Shown: positions 52,217-60,958 of the stretch, in pieces | Layout: every line of letters begins with the position of its first letter | Position numbering within the stretch: position 1 is the first letter of the stretch | Assembly (NCBI RefSeq): GCF_017968885.1 | Contig: NZ_CP072913.1 | Location: 5,930,501-5,994,500, forward strand | Length of the DNA: 64,000 bases | Source of the DNA: Pseudomonas sp. Tri1 | Lineage (GTDB): Bacteria; Pseudomonadota; Gammaproteobacteria; Pseudomonadales; Pseudomonadaceae | Direction: 5' to 3' | Notes under the pieces: generated by a model | Seen by the model: the letters and a program-made list of their open reading frames with translations, nothing else | What the model was told of the DNA's origin: nothing | Databases searched by the model: none | Made by a program: the position numbers and the translations under genes

Positions 52217-52309
52217 CCCATCGCGAGCAAGCTCGCTCCCACATTTGATCGCATTCTTTCTGAAGGAACTCGGTCCACAGTGGGAGCGAGCTTGCTCGCG
52301 ATGAGGCCA
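52217..52309. repeat. Inverted REP pair
   Basis: REP copies at 52217-52244 (minus) and 52276-52309 (plus) lie between the convergent ends of lhr and the MscS-family gene, in the same tail arrangement as the 29781 pair. Confidence 0.88.
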
Positions 52310-52334
52310 TCAGCCCACCACAAAACCTCCTCAA

Positions 52335-54443
52335 CTACTGAGGTTGATTGGGCACCTCCTCGCCCTCTTCTTTCGACTCCTCCACCAACCGCCGCGGCAT
52401 CACCACCTGCTGTGGATAAGTCTGCGCGAAATGCACCGCCGGATCGTTATCCACAAGTTTCTTCAAGCGCTGGTTGAACGCCCGACTCACCGCGTACTGC
52501 CCGCCCGACACCGTGCGGAACTGCGCCGTGAGCACCACGCCGTTGAGGTCCATCTTGTCTACGCCGAACACATCCAGCGGCCCTTGCAGGTTGAACTTGA
52601 GGAACGGGTCTTCGGCGATCGAACGCCCGGCTTCGCGGATCAGCTCGATGGCCTGCTCCACATCGGTGTCGTAAGTGAATTGCACAGAGAAAAACGCAAA
52701 GGCAAATTGCCGGGATTGGTTAGTCACCGCCTTGATCTGGCCGAATGGCACCGAATGTACGAACCCCTTGCCGTCGCGCAGGCGCAAGGTACGGATGGTC
52801 AAGCCCTCGACCGTGCCAGCGTGACCGGAATCGAGCACCACCCAGTCGCCGATCGACAGCGTGTCCTCGATGATGATGAACAGCCCGGTGATCACGTCCT
52901 GCACCAGTTGCTGCGAACCAAAACCGATCGCCAACCCCACCACCCCGGCACCGGCCAGCAACGGTGCGACGTTGATGCCCAGGTTGGCCATGGTGGTGAT
53001 CGCGCAGATCACCACCAGGATGATTTTCGCCGCGTTGCGCAGCAGCGGCAGAATGGTCTTGATCCGGGTGCTGGGCTGGCGTGCGCCGCGTTTGTTCAGC
53101 GGTGGTTTCAAGGCTTCCTGGATCGCCGTGTCGAGCACCACCCACATCAGCCAGGTCACCAGGAATATCAGGCCGATGCGGCTCAAGGAATCACTGATTG
53201 CCCTTCCCACCGCATTGCGTGAAGCGAATTCGAACAGCGAAATCCCCCAGATCCGCCCGAGGATCTCAATGAATGCGACCGCCATGATGATCCGCAGCAA
53301 CGCATGCAACAGGCTCAGCAAACGGCCCTTGTACGCGCTGTTGCGCTGGATAACCTCGACCTTGGGCGACTTGAAGACGTGCTGGAACACCGTGCTCAGA
53401 AACACCATCGCGATCAATAGGATGGTCGTGAATATCGCGCAACGCAGGGCCTTCTGGTTGTCCTCACCGACGCCGATCAGGCTCACCGCCGAGACCAGCA
53501 CCATCAACAGGATCGGCCAGTACCAGAGCCCGGAAAAAATCCGCAGCGACTCTTGCAGGGCCGGTTGCTTCAGGCGCTGGGCCAGCGGGCGGTTGCGGAT
53601 CAGGTGCGCCACTGGCCTGCGCATGCGAATCACCAGCCAGGCAAAGATCATCGAGGCGAACAAACCGGTGAACACCGCGATGCTGCTGGTGATGTTGCCG
53701 CCCAGTTGCCGGGCGATCTGCGGGCTGGTCAGGGCATCGCTGAGGGCGGCGAGAAAACCGATCATGAACAGCGGCCGAGGGCTCAAGCGCCGGATCATCG
53801 CCACCGCCCGGCGCTTGTGGCCGGCGTTGAACATCACGATCACGCAGAGCAACACCGACGTGGAAAAAATACCGCTGCTGGTGGCGTAGGCAAAACACAA
53901 CGCCAGGGCGCGACCGACCGAGACCTGCAGGAAGTGACTGACGTACAGGGTCAGCGGCAGGCAGACCAGGGCCGGTACGGTGTAGGGCAGCAGATAGCCC
54001 AGCAGATCCCGCAAACGCTGGCGGGTGCGCAGCCAGCGGCCTTTGCCCAGGTGCCGCACCAACAGGCGTGCACCCGCCCAGATCAGTGCAAAACTCCCCA
54101 GCCAGACGCCGGAAAGCAACAGGAAATCCCCCGCCACTCGCCAGGACGAGCGGGACGTCTGGTCCACCAGCCGGTCCACCTCATCCGCCGCCCGATCCGC
54201 CCGCAAGCGCCAGGCGTCCACCAGGCTCTGGTTGAGGTCGAGTTTGTCCTGGACGTCATCGATGCTCGAGCTGATTGCCCCCAGCAAGCCGCCCTGTACC
54301 AGCGGCGCGGGTTCGGCGGGCGGTTCGTCGGGCTTGGAGGTGCCAGGGACAGCAGCGGTCCCGTAGGCGCTGGTGCCGCTCATCGCCAGCAAGAACAGCA
54401 GCAATACAGTGCTCAATCGAGACAAAACACGAGGCTCCTTCAC
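52335..54443 (-). CDS. Mechanosensitive channel, MscS family (YbiO-like)
   Basis: This 702-residue protein has a signal-like N-terminus, a periplasmic segment of about 90 residues with heptad character (SSSIDDVQDKLDLNQ), then about ten hydrophobic segments and a C-terminal MscS domain. The pore helix is seen as NLGINVAPLLAGAGVVGLAIGFGSQQLVQDVITGLFIIIED, with the following beta domain DTLSIGDWVVL and GTVEGLTIRTLRLR. Large MscS relatives of this layout (YbiO/MscM types) open on hypo-osmotic shock. The C-terminal tail is acidic (ESKEEGEEVPNQPQ). It is a single gene. Confidence 0.88.
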   Translation of the reverse strand: MKEPRVLSRLSTVLLLFLLAMSGTSAYGTAAVPGTSKPDEPPAEPAPLVQGGLLGAISSSIDDVQDKLDLNQSLVDAWRLRADRAADEVDRLVDQTSRSSWRVAGDFLLLSGVWLGSFALIWAGARLLVRHLGKGRWLRTRQRLRDLLGYLLPYTVPALVCLPLTLYVSHFLQVSVGRALALCFAYATSSGIFSTSVLLCVIVMFNAGHKRRAVAMIRRLSPRPLFMIGFLAALSDALTSPQIARQLGGNITSSIAVFTGLFASMIFAWLVIRMRRPVAHLIRNRPLAQRLKQPALQESLRIFSGLWYWPILLMVLVSAVSLIGVGEDNQKALRCAIFTTILLIAMVFLSTVFQHVFKSPKVEVIQRNSAYKGRLLSLLHALLRIIMAVAFIEILGRIWGISLFEFASRNAVGRAISDSLSRIGLIFLVTWLMWVVLDTAIQEALKPPLNKRGARQPSTRIKTILPLLRNAAKIILVVICAITTMANLGINVAPLLAGAGVVGLAIGFGSQQLVQDVITGLFIIIEDTLSIGDWVVLDSGHAGTVEGLTIRTLRLRDGKGFVHSVPFGQIKAVTNQSRQFAFAFFSVQFTYDTDVEQAIELIREAGRSIAEDPFLKFNLQGPLDVFGVDKMDLNGVVLTAQFRTVSGGQYAVSRAFNQRLKKLVDNDPAVHFAQTYPQQVVMPRRLVEESKEEGEEVPNQPQ

Positions 54444-54495
54444 ACGGGATCGGTAAGGAACTGATCAATAACGGGCCGGCAAGTTCATCGCCCCT

Positions 54496-54600
54496 CGTTC
54501 CCACGCTCCGCGTGGGAATGCCTCTACGGACGCTCTGCGTTCGGCTCTGGAAGAGACGCGGAGCGTCTCGGTCCGCATTCCCGCGCGGAGCATGGGAACG
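54496..54600. repeat. 105-bp palindromic repeat (GTTCCCACGCTCCGCGTGGGAA family)
   Basis: Two outer arms (CGTTCCCACGCTCCGCGTGG and its near-complement ending GGGAACG) enclose two inner arms around GACGCTCTGCGT and ACGCGGAGCGTC, forming a long imperfect palindrome. It is unrelated to the REP core and is a separate intergenic family in Pseudomonas. It lies before DUF72. Confidence 0.75.
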
Positions 54601-54713
54601 ATCATGCTCTGCGCGCATGACTTCACCGCCGGGCACCCCATCGAAACTTTCCGGGCCGCGCAACAGTCATCAAAAGACACAGGCTGTACGAGGTCATTGG
54701 CACGGGAGGACAC

Positions 54714-55640
54714 ATGACGGCGATCCACATTGGCATTTCCGGTTGGCGTTATACGCCTTGGCGGGGGGATTTCTACCCCAAGGGGCTGACCCAGAAGCGG
54801 GAATTGCAATTCGCCTCGCGCGCGGTCAACAGCATCGAAATCAATGGATCGTTCTACGCCCTGCAACGTCCCGAACGGTATGCCCAGTGGTACGCCGAGA
54901 CGCCGCCCGGCTTCGTGTTCAGCGTCAAGGCCCCGCGCTTTATCACCCACATCAAGCGCCTGCGAGATATCCACAAGCCGCTGGCCAATTTTTTTGCCTC
55001 CGGGGTGCTGGAGCTCAAGGAGAAGCTCGGCGCAATCCTCTGGCAATTTCCCCCCAGCTTCAAATTCGACCCCGAGCTGTTCGAAGACTTCCTCAAGCAA
55101 CTGCCCCACGACACCAAAGGCGCCGCCGCCCTGGCCCGCGAGCACGAACCGCGCCTGGACGGCCACGCCAGCACCCAGACCGATAAAAAACGGCCGCTGC
55201 GCCACGCCGTGGAAATCCGCCACGAGAGCTTCATCGACCCGCACTTCGTCACCTTGCTCAAGCGCTACGACGTGGCCCTGGTGATCGCCGACACCGCCGA
55301 CAAATGGCCCTATCGTGAAGACGTCACCAGCGATTTCGTCTACCTGCGCCTGCACGGCGCCGAGGAGTTGTACGCCAGCGGTTACACCGACGCGGCGTTG
55401 CAACGCTGGGGTGAGCGGATCGAGGCCTGGAGCCACGGCAAGCAGCCCAGCGACGCCCACCTGATCGACCCGCAAAAGAAGCCGCGGGCGCGCAAGAGCC
55501 GGGAAGTGTTCTGCTATTTCGACAACGACATCAAAGTCCGCGCGCCTTATGACGCACGGCACTTGCTGGAGCACTTCGACCTGGACAAAGACCTCGCTAC
55601 CGCACCCGGCGTGCGCCCGGCCGAGGGAGTATTGCCATGA
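54714..55640 (+). CDS. DUF72 family protein (YecE-like)
   Basis: This 308-residue protein has a TIM-barrel-like DUF72 domain: [22 protein letters not shown] at the N-terminus, [53 protein letters not shown], and the C-terminal [19 protein letters not shown]. The function is unknown, although members of this clan have a predicted metal-dependent fold. The ribosome-binding site GGGAGGA lies close before the ATG. Its stop overlaps the start of the EEP-family gene by four bases, so it is co-translated with the cardiolipin synthase cluster. Confidence 0.85.
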   Translation: MTAIHIGISGWRYTPWRGDFYPKGLTQKRELQFASRAVNSIEINGSFYALQRPERYAQWYAETPPGFVFSVKAPRFITHIKRLRDIHKPLANFFASGVLELKEKLGAILWQFPPSFKFDPELFEDFLKQLPHDTKGAAALAREHEPRLDGHASTQTDKKRPLRHAVEIRHESFIDPHFVTLLKRYDVALVIADTADKWPYREDVTSDFVYLRLHGAEELYASGYTDAALQRWGERIEAWSHGKQPSDAHLIDPQKKPRARKSREVFCYFDNDIKVRAPYDARHLLEHFDLDKDLATAPGVRPAEGVLP

Positions 55641-56449
55641 GCATTCCAGAATCCCCCGAAGCGACCCGCGACCCAACCCAGCCCCTGGCCCAAAACCTTG
55701 ACCGGATCAGCCGCTTCACCGTCCTGACGGTCAACACCCACAAGGGCTTCACCGCACTGAACCGCCGCTTCATCCTGCCGGAACTGCGCGAGGCGGTGCG
55801 CAGCGTGTCCGCCGACGTGGTGTTTTTGCAGGAAGTGCACGGCACCCACGAACATCACCCCCAGCGCTACAGCAACTGGCCGAGCATGCCGCAATACGAA
55901 TTCCTCGCCGACAGTCTCTGGCCGCAGTTCGCCTACGGGCGCAACGCGGTCTACCCGGCGGGCGACCACGGCAATGCACTGCTGTCGAAATTCCAGATCA
56001 TCCGCCACGACAATATCGACATGTCCATCAGCGGCCATGAAAGCCGCGGCATGCTCCACAGCGTGCTGCGCTTGCCGGGCGCCGACAGCCCGCACATCCA
56101 CGCCATTTGCGTCCACCTGGGGCTGCGCGAAGGCCATCGGGTCGAGCAATTGCAGCTGCTTTGCCAACGCTTGAATGAACTGCCGCCCGAGGCGCCCGTG
56201 ATCGTCGCCGGGGACTTCAACGACTGGCGCGGCAAGGCCAGCGAGCTGCTCAAGCCCTGCGGCCTGCGGGAAGTGTTCGCCGAGCGGTTGGGCAAGCCGG
56301 CCCGCAGCTTTCCGGCGCGCCTGCCCATCCTGCGCCTGGACCGCATCTACGTGCGCAACCTCAAGGCCCATCATCCCAAGGTGTTGAGCGTGCGCCCCTG
56401 GTCGCACCTTTCCGACCACGCACCGCTGTCGGTGGAGATCGAATTATGA
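55637..56449 (+). CDS. ybhP: Endonuclease/exonuclease/phosphatase family protein (YbhP-like)
   Basis: The 270-residue protein has the EEP fold: [12 protein letters not shown], the metal-binding Glu in [45 protein letters not shown], and the final [20 protein letters not shown] with the catalytic Asp-His. No signal peptide or membrane segment is seen. E. coli ybhP, ybhO (clsB) and ybhN lie in the same order, so this protein may cut a phosphodiester in phospholipid metabolism or clean up clsB products; the substrate is unknown. It overlaps its neighbours on both sides by four bases. Confidence 0.85.
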   Translation: MSIPESPEATRDPTQPLAQNLDRISRFTVLTVNTHKGFTALNRRFILPELREAVRSVSADVVFLQEVHGTHEHHPQRYSNWPSMPQYEFLADSLWPQFAYGRNAVYPAGDHGNALLSKFQIIRHDNIDMSISGHESRGMLHSVLRLPGADSPHIHAICVHLGLREGHRVEQLQLLCQRLNELPPEAPVIVAGDFNDWRGKASELLKPCGLREVFAERLGKPARSFPARLPILRLDRIYVRNLKAHHPKVLSVRPWSHLSDHAPLSVEIEL

Positions 56450-57744
56450 GCGCGACGGTGAACAAGGCGACGGTGGAGCAAATTGACGTTCCGCCCACCG
56501 AGCGCAACCCGGCACTGGCCGATATCGAATACGGCTGGCACGGCAACAACCGCGTCACGCTCCTGGAAAACGGCGAGGAGTACTTCCCCCGGGTTTTCGA
56601 GGCCATTCGCCGGGCCGAGAGCGAAATACTGCTGGAGACCTTCATCCTGTTCGAGGACAAGGTCGGTATCGAACTGCGGGATCTGCTGGTGGACGCCGCC
56701 CATCGTGGCGTGCGCATCACCGTCAGCCTCGACGGTTTCGGTTGCGGTGAGCTGACCACCGAATTCCTCGCGTCGTTGAGTGATGTCGGAGTGCGCCTGC
56801 AAATGTTCGATCCCGCTCCCCGGCGCCTGGGGATCCGCACTAACTGGTTCCGCCGTCTGCACCGCAAGATCGTGGTGGTGGACGGGGTCATCGCGTTTAT
56901 CGGTGGCATCAACTTTTCCGCTGATCACCTGGGGGATTTCGGCCCCGAGGCCAAGCAGGATTACTCGGTGGAGGTCAAAGGCCCGGCGGTGGTGGATATC
57001 CACCACTTCGCGCTGTTGCAGAGTGGTCGGCCCGCCCGGGCCAAATACTGGTGGCAACGCCGTCGCAGTCGCCGCCACGAGCTGGCCTTCAACGACCATG
57101 ACGGCCAGGTGCGCCTGGTCTATCGCGATAACCACGAGCATCAGACCGACATCGAAGAGGTCTACCTGCAAGTGCTGCGCAGCGCCCAGCGCCGCGTGGT
57201 GATCGCCAATGCCTATTTCTTCCCCGGCTACCGGTTGCTGCGCGAAATTCGTAACGCAGCGCGCCGTGGCGTGGAGGTGCGGCTGATCCTGCAGGGCCAG
57301 CCGGACATGATGATCGCCAAGCTCGCGGCGCGGATGCTTTATCACTACCTGCTCAAGGCCGGTGTGGTGATCTACGAATATTGCGAACGGCCGCTGCACG
57401 GCAAAGTCGCGCTGGTGGATGAGGACTGGAGCACCGTCGGCTCGAGCAATCTCGACCCGCTGAGCTTGTCCCTGAACCTGGAAGCCAACGTGCTGATCCG
57501 CGACCGGGCGTTCAATCGCGAACTGTTCGAGCGCCTCGACTACCTGAGCCGCAACCACTGCACCGCCATGCCCGCAGACCATGCTCCCCGGGGTCTACTG
57601 TGGCGCATGACCGTCGGTTTCATGGTGTTTCACTTCCTGCGCCACTTTCCGGCCTGGGCCGGCTGGCTGCCAGCCCATAAACCTCGTCTGAAACCCTTTT
57701 CGCCGCCGACGGCGGTTCGGAGCGAACCCCATGAACCACTCTGA
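56446..57744 (+). CDS. clsB: Cardiolipin synthase ClsB
   Basis: This 432-residue phospholipase-D superfamily protein carries two HKD motifs: [21 protein letters not shown] near residue 140 and [24 protein letters not shown] near 318. ClsB joins two phosphatidylglycerol molecules, or uses phosphatidylethanolamine in some relatives, to make cardiolipin at the inner membrane. It has no N-terminal transmembrane helix, which fits the YbhO type rather than ClsA. A C-terminal extension of about 60 residues includes a hydrophobic stretch ([21 protein letters not shown]) that could anchor it. The downstream ybhN start overlaps by 14 bases. Confidence 0.93.
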   Translation: MSATVNKATVEQIDVPPTERNPALADIEYGWHGNNRVTLLENGEEYFPRVFEAIRRAESEILLETFILFEDKVGIELRDLLVDAAHRGVRITVSLDGFGCGELTTEFLASLSDVGVRLQMFDPAPRRLGIRTNWFRRLHRKIVVVDGVIAFIGGINFSADHLGDFGPEAKQDYSVEVKGPAVVDIHHFALLQSGRPARAKYWWQRRRSRRHELAFNDHDGQVRLVYRDNHEHQTDIEEVYLQVLRSAQRRVVIANAYFFPGYRLLREIRNAARRGVEVRLILQGQPDMMIAKLAARMLYHYLLKAGVVIYEYCERPLHGKVALVDEDWSTVGSSNLDPLSLSLNLEANVLIRDRAFNRELFERLDYLSRNHCTAMPADHAPRGLLWRMTVGFMVFHFLRHFPAWAGWLPAHKPRLKPFSPPTAVRSEPHEPL

Positions 57745-58732
57745 AGCGCAGACCGCCCCCAATGACGCCCACGTCCACGAACAGGGTAAACCCAAGTCAC
57801 GCTGGAGCCGCTGGAAAAGACCGCTGACCCTGGCTTTCTTCCTCCTGCTGATCGTGCTGTTCACCACCCTGGCCCGGCGCATCGACTGGTCGGAAGTGTT
57901 CGCCACCCTGGCGGACTTCAAGGTACGCACGCTGATCATCGCGGCAGCATTGACCATCACCAGTTTCATCACTTACGCCTGCTTCGACCTGATCGGCCGC
58001 ACCTACATCCGCCAGAAACTGGGTTGGCGGCAGATCCTGCCGGTGGGGGTGATCAGCTACGCCTTCAACCTCAACCTCAGTGCCTGGGTCGGCGGCATCG
58101 CCATGCGCTATCGGCTGTATTCACGGCTGGGCGTCAGCACTGGCAACATCGCCAAGATCCTCGGCCTGAGCCTGGCCACCAACTGGTTCGGCTACATGAC
58201 CCTGGCCGGCGTGGTGTTCAGCAGCGGCCTGGTGACGATGCCGCCGGGCTGGAAACTGAGCAGCGATGCGCTGCAAGGCGTAGGCGTGCTGTTGCTGCTG
58301 GTGAGCGCCGGTTATCTAGTGGCCTGCCGTTTTTCCAAGCGGCGGGCCTGGACGATTCGAGGCATGGAAATCAACCTGCCGTCACTGCGCATGGCCGTGC
58401 TGCAACTGGCTCTGGGGGCGCTGAACTGGTCGCTGATGGCGGCGGTGATTTTCACTTTGCTGCCAAGCAAGCTGGATTATCCGATGGTGCTCGGGGTGTT
58501 GCTGATCAGCAGCATTGCCGGGGTCATCACCCACATCCCGGCGGGCTTGGGGGTACTGGAGGCGGTATTCATCGCACTGCTGCAGCACGAGGTTTCACGG
58601 GGCAGCCTGCTGGCGGGGTTGATTGCTTATCGCGCGATCTACTTCATTTTGCCGTTGTTGATCACGGTGGTGATGTATTTGCTGATCGAGGCGAAGGCCA
58701 AGGCGTTGCGCGTCAAGCCAGGGCTTAAATAA
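57731..58732 (+). CDS. ybhN: YbhN/UPF0104 family integral membrane protein
   Basis: This 333-residue protein has about eight hydrophobic segments after a 35-residue basic cytoplasmic tail. It matches the flippase-like domain of the lysylphosphatidylglycerol synthetase (MprF) N-terminal family: LPVGVISYAFNLNLSAWVGGIAMRYRLYSRLG and ITHIPAGLGVLEAVFIALL. Members are proposed to move lipids across the inner membrane, and the clsB neighbour suggests cardiolipin or phosphatidylglycerol as a possible cargo. It is the last gene of the cluster; two REP copies follow. Confidence 0.85.
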   Translation: MNHSEAQTAPNDAHVHEQGKPKSRWSRWKRPLTLAFFLLLIVLFTTLARRIDWSEVFATLADFKVRTLIIAAALTITSFITYACFDLIGRTYIRQKLGWRQILPVGVISYAFNLNLSAWVGGIAMRYRLYSRLGVSTGNIAKILGLSLATNWFGYMTLAGVVFSSGLVTMPPGWKLSSDALQGVGVLLLLVSAGYLVACRFSKRRAWTIRGMEINLPSLRMAVLQLALGALNWSLMAAVIFTLLPSKLDYPMVLGVLLISSIAGVITHIPAGLGVLEAVFIALLQHEVSRGSLLAGLIAYRAIYFILPLLITVVMYLLIEAKAKALRVKPGLK

Positions 58733-58749
58733 CGAGGCGTCAGTGGCGG

Positions 58750-58852
58750 CCCCATCGCGAGCAGGCTCGCTCCCACAGGGGATTTATTGCAGCCGGGATA
58801 TCATGTTCCCAACAGTTCCAGTGTGGGAGCGAGCTTGCTCGCGATGAGGCCC
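58750..58852. repeat. Inverted REP pair
   Basis: REP copies at 58750-58781 and 58821-58852 in opposite orientations lie between the convergent ends of ybhN and the alpha/beta hydrolase gene. Confidence 0.88.
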
Positions 58853-58869
58853 GTACCAACACCACACAA

Positions 58870-59628
58870 TCACCGCTCCTGAATAATGCTCAACCGCTCG
58901 CCCACCACCATCTCCGTGATCCAGTCCACCAGGATCGAGGTGTAGGCCTGTTGTGACACTGGGTCGCTCAAGGCATGGTCGGCGCCGTCGATGATCCGGT
59001 GGGTCAGCGAATGGGTCTGCTGGCACGCCGCTCGGTAGCTCATGATGGTGGCATGGGGTACATGGTCGTCGGTCTCCGACTCCACCAGCAGCACATCACC
59101 GGTGAACTGCGCGCAGGCGTGCAAGGCACGGTTGGTGTCGGCATGCACCAGGGTGCTGCGGTAATCCAGCAGGTCACTCTTGTCCAGGTCGCGCTTGGGC
59201 GTATGCCATTGCTCGTCGCGGTACAGTGCCGGCACCCGTAAAGCCAGCCAGCGCACCGGTCGTAGCGACGTCAGGATCGCGGCCAGGTAACCGCCATAGC
59301 TGGTGCCCACTACGGCAATCGCCGAAGTGTCCAGGGCCGGGTGGGCGAGCAGCCGGTCGTAGGCGGTCAGCAGATCCCGCAGGTTGTCTTCCCGGGTCAC
59401 CCGCGACAGCGGAATGCCCGCCCCGCCGGTATGCCCGCGCAAATCAAAAGTCAGGCACACGCAGCCCAGGCCGGCGATGCCTTTGGCCCGCTCCAGATCG
59501 CGTTCCTGGCTGCCGCCCCAACCGTGCACGAACAACACGCCGGGCACCTTTGACTTGGGACTCAGGAAGGTCCCGTTCATGTGTTCATCGTCGATCTCGA
59601 TTTGAATGGTTTCGCTTCTAGCCGTCAT
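58870..59628 (-). CDS. Alpha/beta hydrolase
   Basis: The 252-residue protein has the alpha/beta-hydrolase fold of the dienelactone-hydrolase/prolyl-oligopeptidase type. VLFVHGWGGSQERD holds the oxyanion HG, VGTSYGGYLAAI the nucleophile Ser, LLVESETDDHVPH the acid, and IIDGADHALSD the histidine. No signal peptide is seen, so it is cytoplasmic; the substrate is unknown, perhaps an ester or peptide. It overlaps the end of the DUF3182 gene by 11 bases, which ties the two together, possibly as a peptide or ester synthesis and hydrolysis pair. Confidence 0.82.
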   Translation of the reverse strand: MTARSETIQIEIDDEHMNGTFLSPKSKVPGVLFVHGWGGSQERDLERAKGIAGLGCVCLTFDLRGHTGGAGIPLSRVTREDNLRDLLTAYDRLLAHPALDTSAIAVVGTSYGGYLAAILTSLRPVRWLALRVPALYRDEQWHTPKRDLDKSDLLDYRSTLVHADTNRALHACAQFTGDVLLVESETDDHVPHATIMSYRAACQQTHSLTHRIIDGADHALSDPVSQQAYTSILVDWITEMVVGERLSIIQER

Positions 59629-60727
59629 AGGAATGAACCGTTACGTATTTAAGAAGGAAGTCGCCATTGTGCGCCGCGCCGCGATACACCTCGGTAGCCC
59701 CGGGAGGCAGCGGCTGGTCGGTGTAGGTTTCCACCGAGGACACGCGAACCGCGCTGGTCGAAGGCTCCTCGATGAACGCCTGCAACGCCGCCAGCTCCGC
59801 GCTGCTGGCCCCGCCCATGCGCCAAGACTGCTCCAGTACACCGCCACGGGGCTGACCGGCGGCATCCAGGCCCTGGGCAATGTCGTAATTGCGCCGCGAG
59901 GCGAAGAAGCCGGGGTAGGCCTGGTTGGCGGCATCATCAAACACCTGCGCCAGACGCACCGCTTCACGCACATCGTCGGGCAGCTCGAGCCTGAGCAATT
60001 CGATATAGCCGCCCTGCACCACCAGCAGATCCGAGCCGCCGTAGACCTCCAAGCCTTCGCTGTCGCGGGTCAGGTGTTGCACGCCGCAATAGCTGAGCAC
60101 CTTGCCATCGATGAAGCTCTGGCCGACGCTTTGGGTCTGGACCTCATTGAGGTTTTGCTCCAGCACCACCCCATCGCGAAAAAGCGTCTGGGCGTCAGGC
60201 GCGGCGGCAACTTCATCGAACTGCGCAAGACTCTTGATCACTCGTTGATCGCGCCCAGCGCAGGCATGGATCGGCTTGAGGCGTATCGGCCCGGTGTAAA
60301 GCAAATGCTCGGCGGCCGGGCGCGCGTCCTGCAGCGCAAAGACACTCACGCCATCGAGCACCGCACCACGGGTGAGCTTGGCGAACAGTGGCGACCAACC
60401 CTTGGGCGCCACGGCATGCTTATTCAACAGACCGTGGGCGATCGCCTTGGTGCAAATAAAATCATGCTCGACGTAACCGCCCCACAGGTCCTCGGGACCC
60501 TTGACGCCCAACCGCAGCGCGGCCTCGGCGCCAATCAGGGTTTGCGTGGGCACCAGATACACATCACGCCCGGCATGTTGCTGCTGGTCATAACTGCCGC
60601 CGTACTCGAACCCGAGGATCTGCGCCAGCCAGCGAGCCAGTGCGCGATTGGTCTCGACCTCATGGAGCGGCGCGTGGGGGTTGATCGAGTGAGCCACTAC
60701 GATTTTGTTGCGATTGACTGACGTCAT
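59618..60727 (-). CDS. DUF3182 family protein
   Basis: The start is set at 60727 (MTSVNRNKIVVAHSINPH), seven bases after AGGG, giving 369 residues. The family is uncharacterised. Segments such as PIRLKPIHACAGRDQRVI, GVVLEQNLNEVQTQSVGQSFI and DGKVLSYCGVQHLTRDSEG recall the nucleotide-binding plan of ATP-grasp proteins, but I cannot assign the Mg-binding residues with confidence. It has no signal peptide or membrane helix. It is co-transcribed with an alpha/beta hydrolase, and a sigma-54-like promoter lies upstream. Confidence 0.72.
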   Translation of the reverse strand: MTSVNRNKIVVAHSINPHAPLHEVETNRALARWLAQILGFEYGGSYDQQQHAGRDVYLVPTQTLIGAEAALRLGVKGPEDLWGGYVEHDFICTKAIAHGLLNKHAVAPKGWSPLFAKLTRGAVLDGVSVFALQDARPAAEHLLYTGPIRLKPIHACAGRDQRVIKSLAQFDEVAAAPDAQTLFRDGVVLEQNLNEVQTQSVGQSFIDGKVLSYCGVQHLTRDSEGLEVYGGSDLLVVQGGYIELLRLELPDDVREAVRLAQVFDDAANQAYPGFFASRRNYDIAQGLDAAGQPRGGVLEQSWRMGGASSAELAALQAFIEEPSTSAVRVSSVETYTDQPLPPGATEVYRGAAHNGDFLLKYVTVHSYDG

Positions 60728-60769
60728 GCGTTGCCCTTTATCTGTGCTCGATGGCTGTGAATAAAGGGG

Positions 60770-60785
60770 TGCAGAGATCAGGCCA
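60770..60785 (-). promoter_or_regulatory. Sigma-54-like promoter candidate upstream of DUF3182
   Basis: On the minus strand TGGCCTGATCTCTGCA has GG and GC spaced by ten bases, as in -24/-12 promoters (consensus TGGCACG-N4-TTGCA; three mismatches). The -12 GC lies about 43 bases before the ATG, leaving a short leader. No enhancer-binding protein gene lies beside it. Confidence 0.35.
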
Positions 60786-60923
60786 ACGATGGACGAGCAA
60801 GGACGGTCGAGCAAACGGGGATGTCGCGAGGAGTTGATAGCACCTGGCCTGTTTCATTCTGCACGACCTGCGGTTGATATCCGGCAAATTGCACGAAACT
60901 TTTGAGTCAGGCGCTGCCCCCCC

Positions 60924-60951
60924 GTGGCGTGGGAATAAATCCCCTCGTCAC
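60924..60951. repeat. Degenerate hairpin repeat of the TGTGGCGAGGGGA family
   Basis: GTGGCGTGGGAATAAATCCC followed by CTCGTCAC matches the repeat at 12268 with several changes and a longer loop. It lies just downstream of the GlxA-type regulator gene. Confidence 0.5.
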
Positions 60952-60958
60952 AAAGCCT

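Noticed and set aside
1923..58852. REP repeats as a CRISPR array
   Set aside because: Repeats are palindromic, scattered in pairs in many gaps, and show no regular spacers or cas genes.
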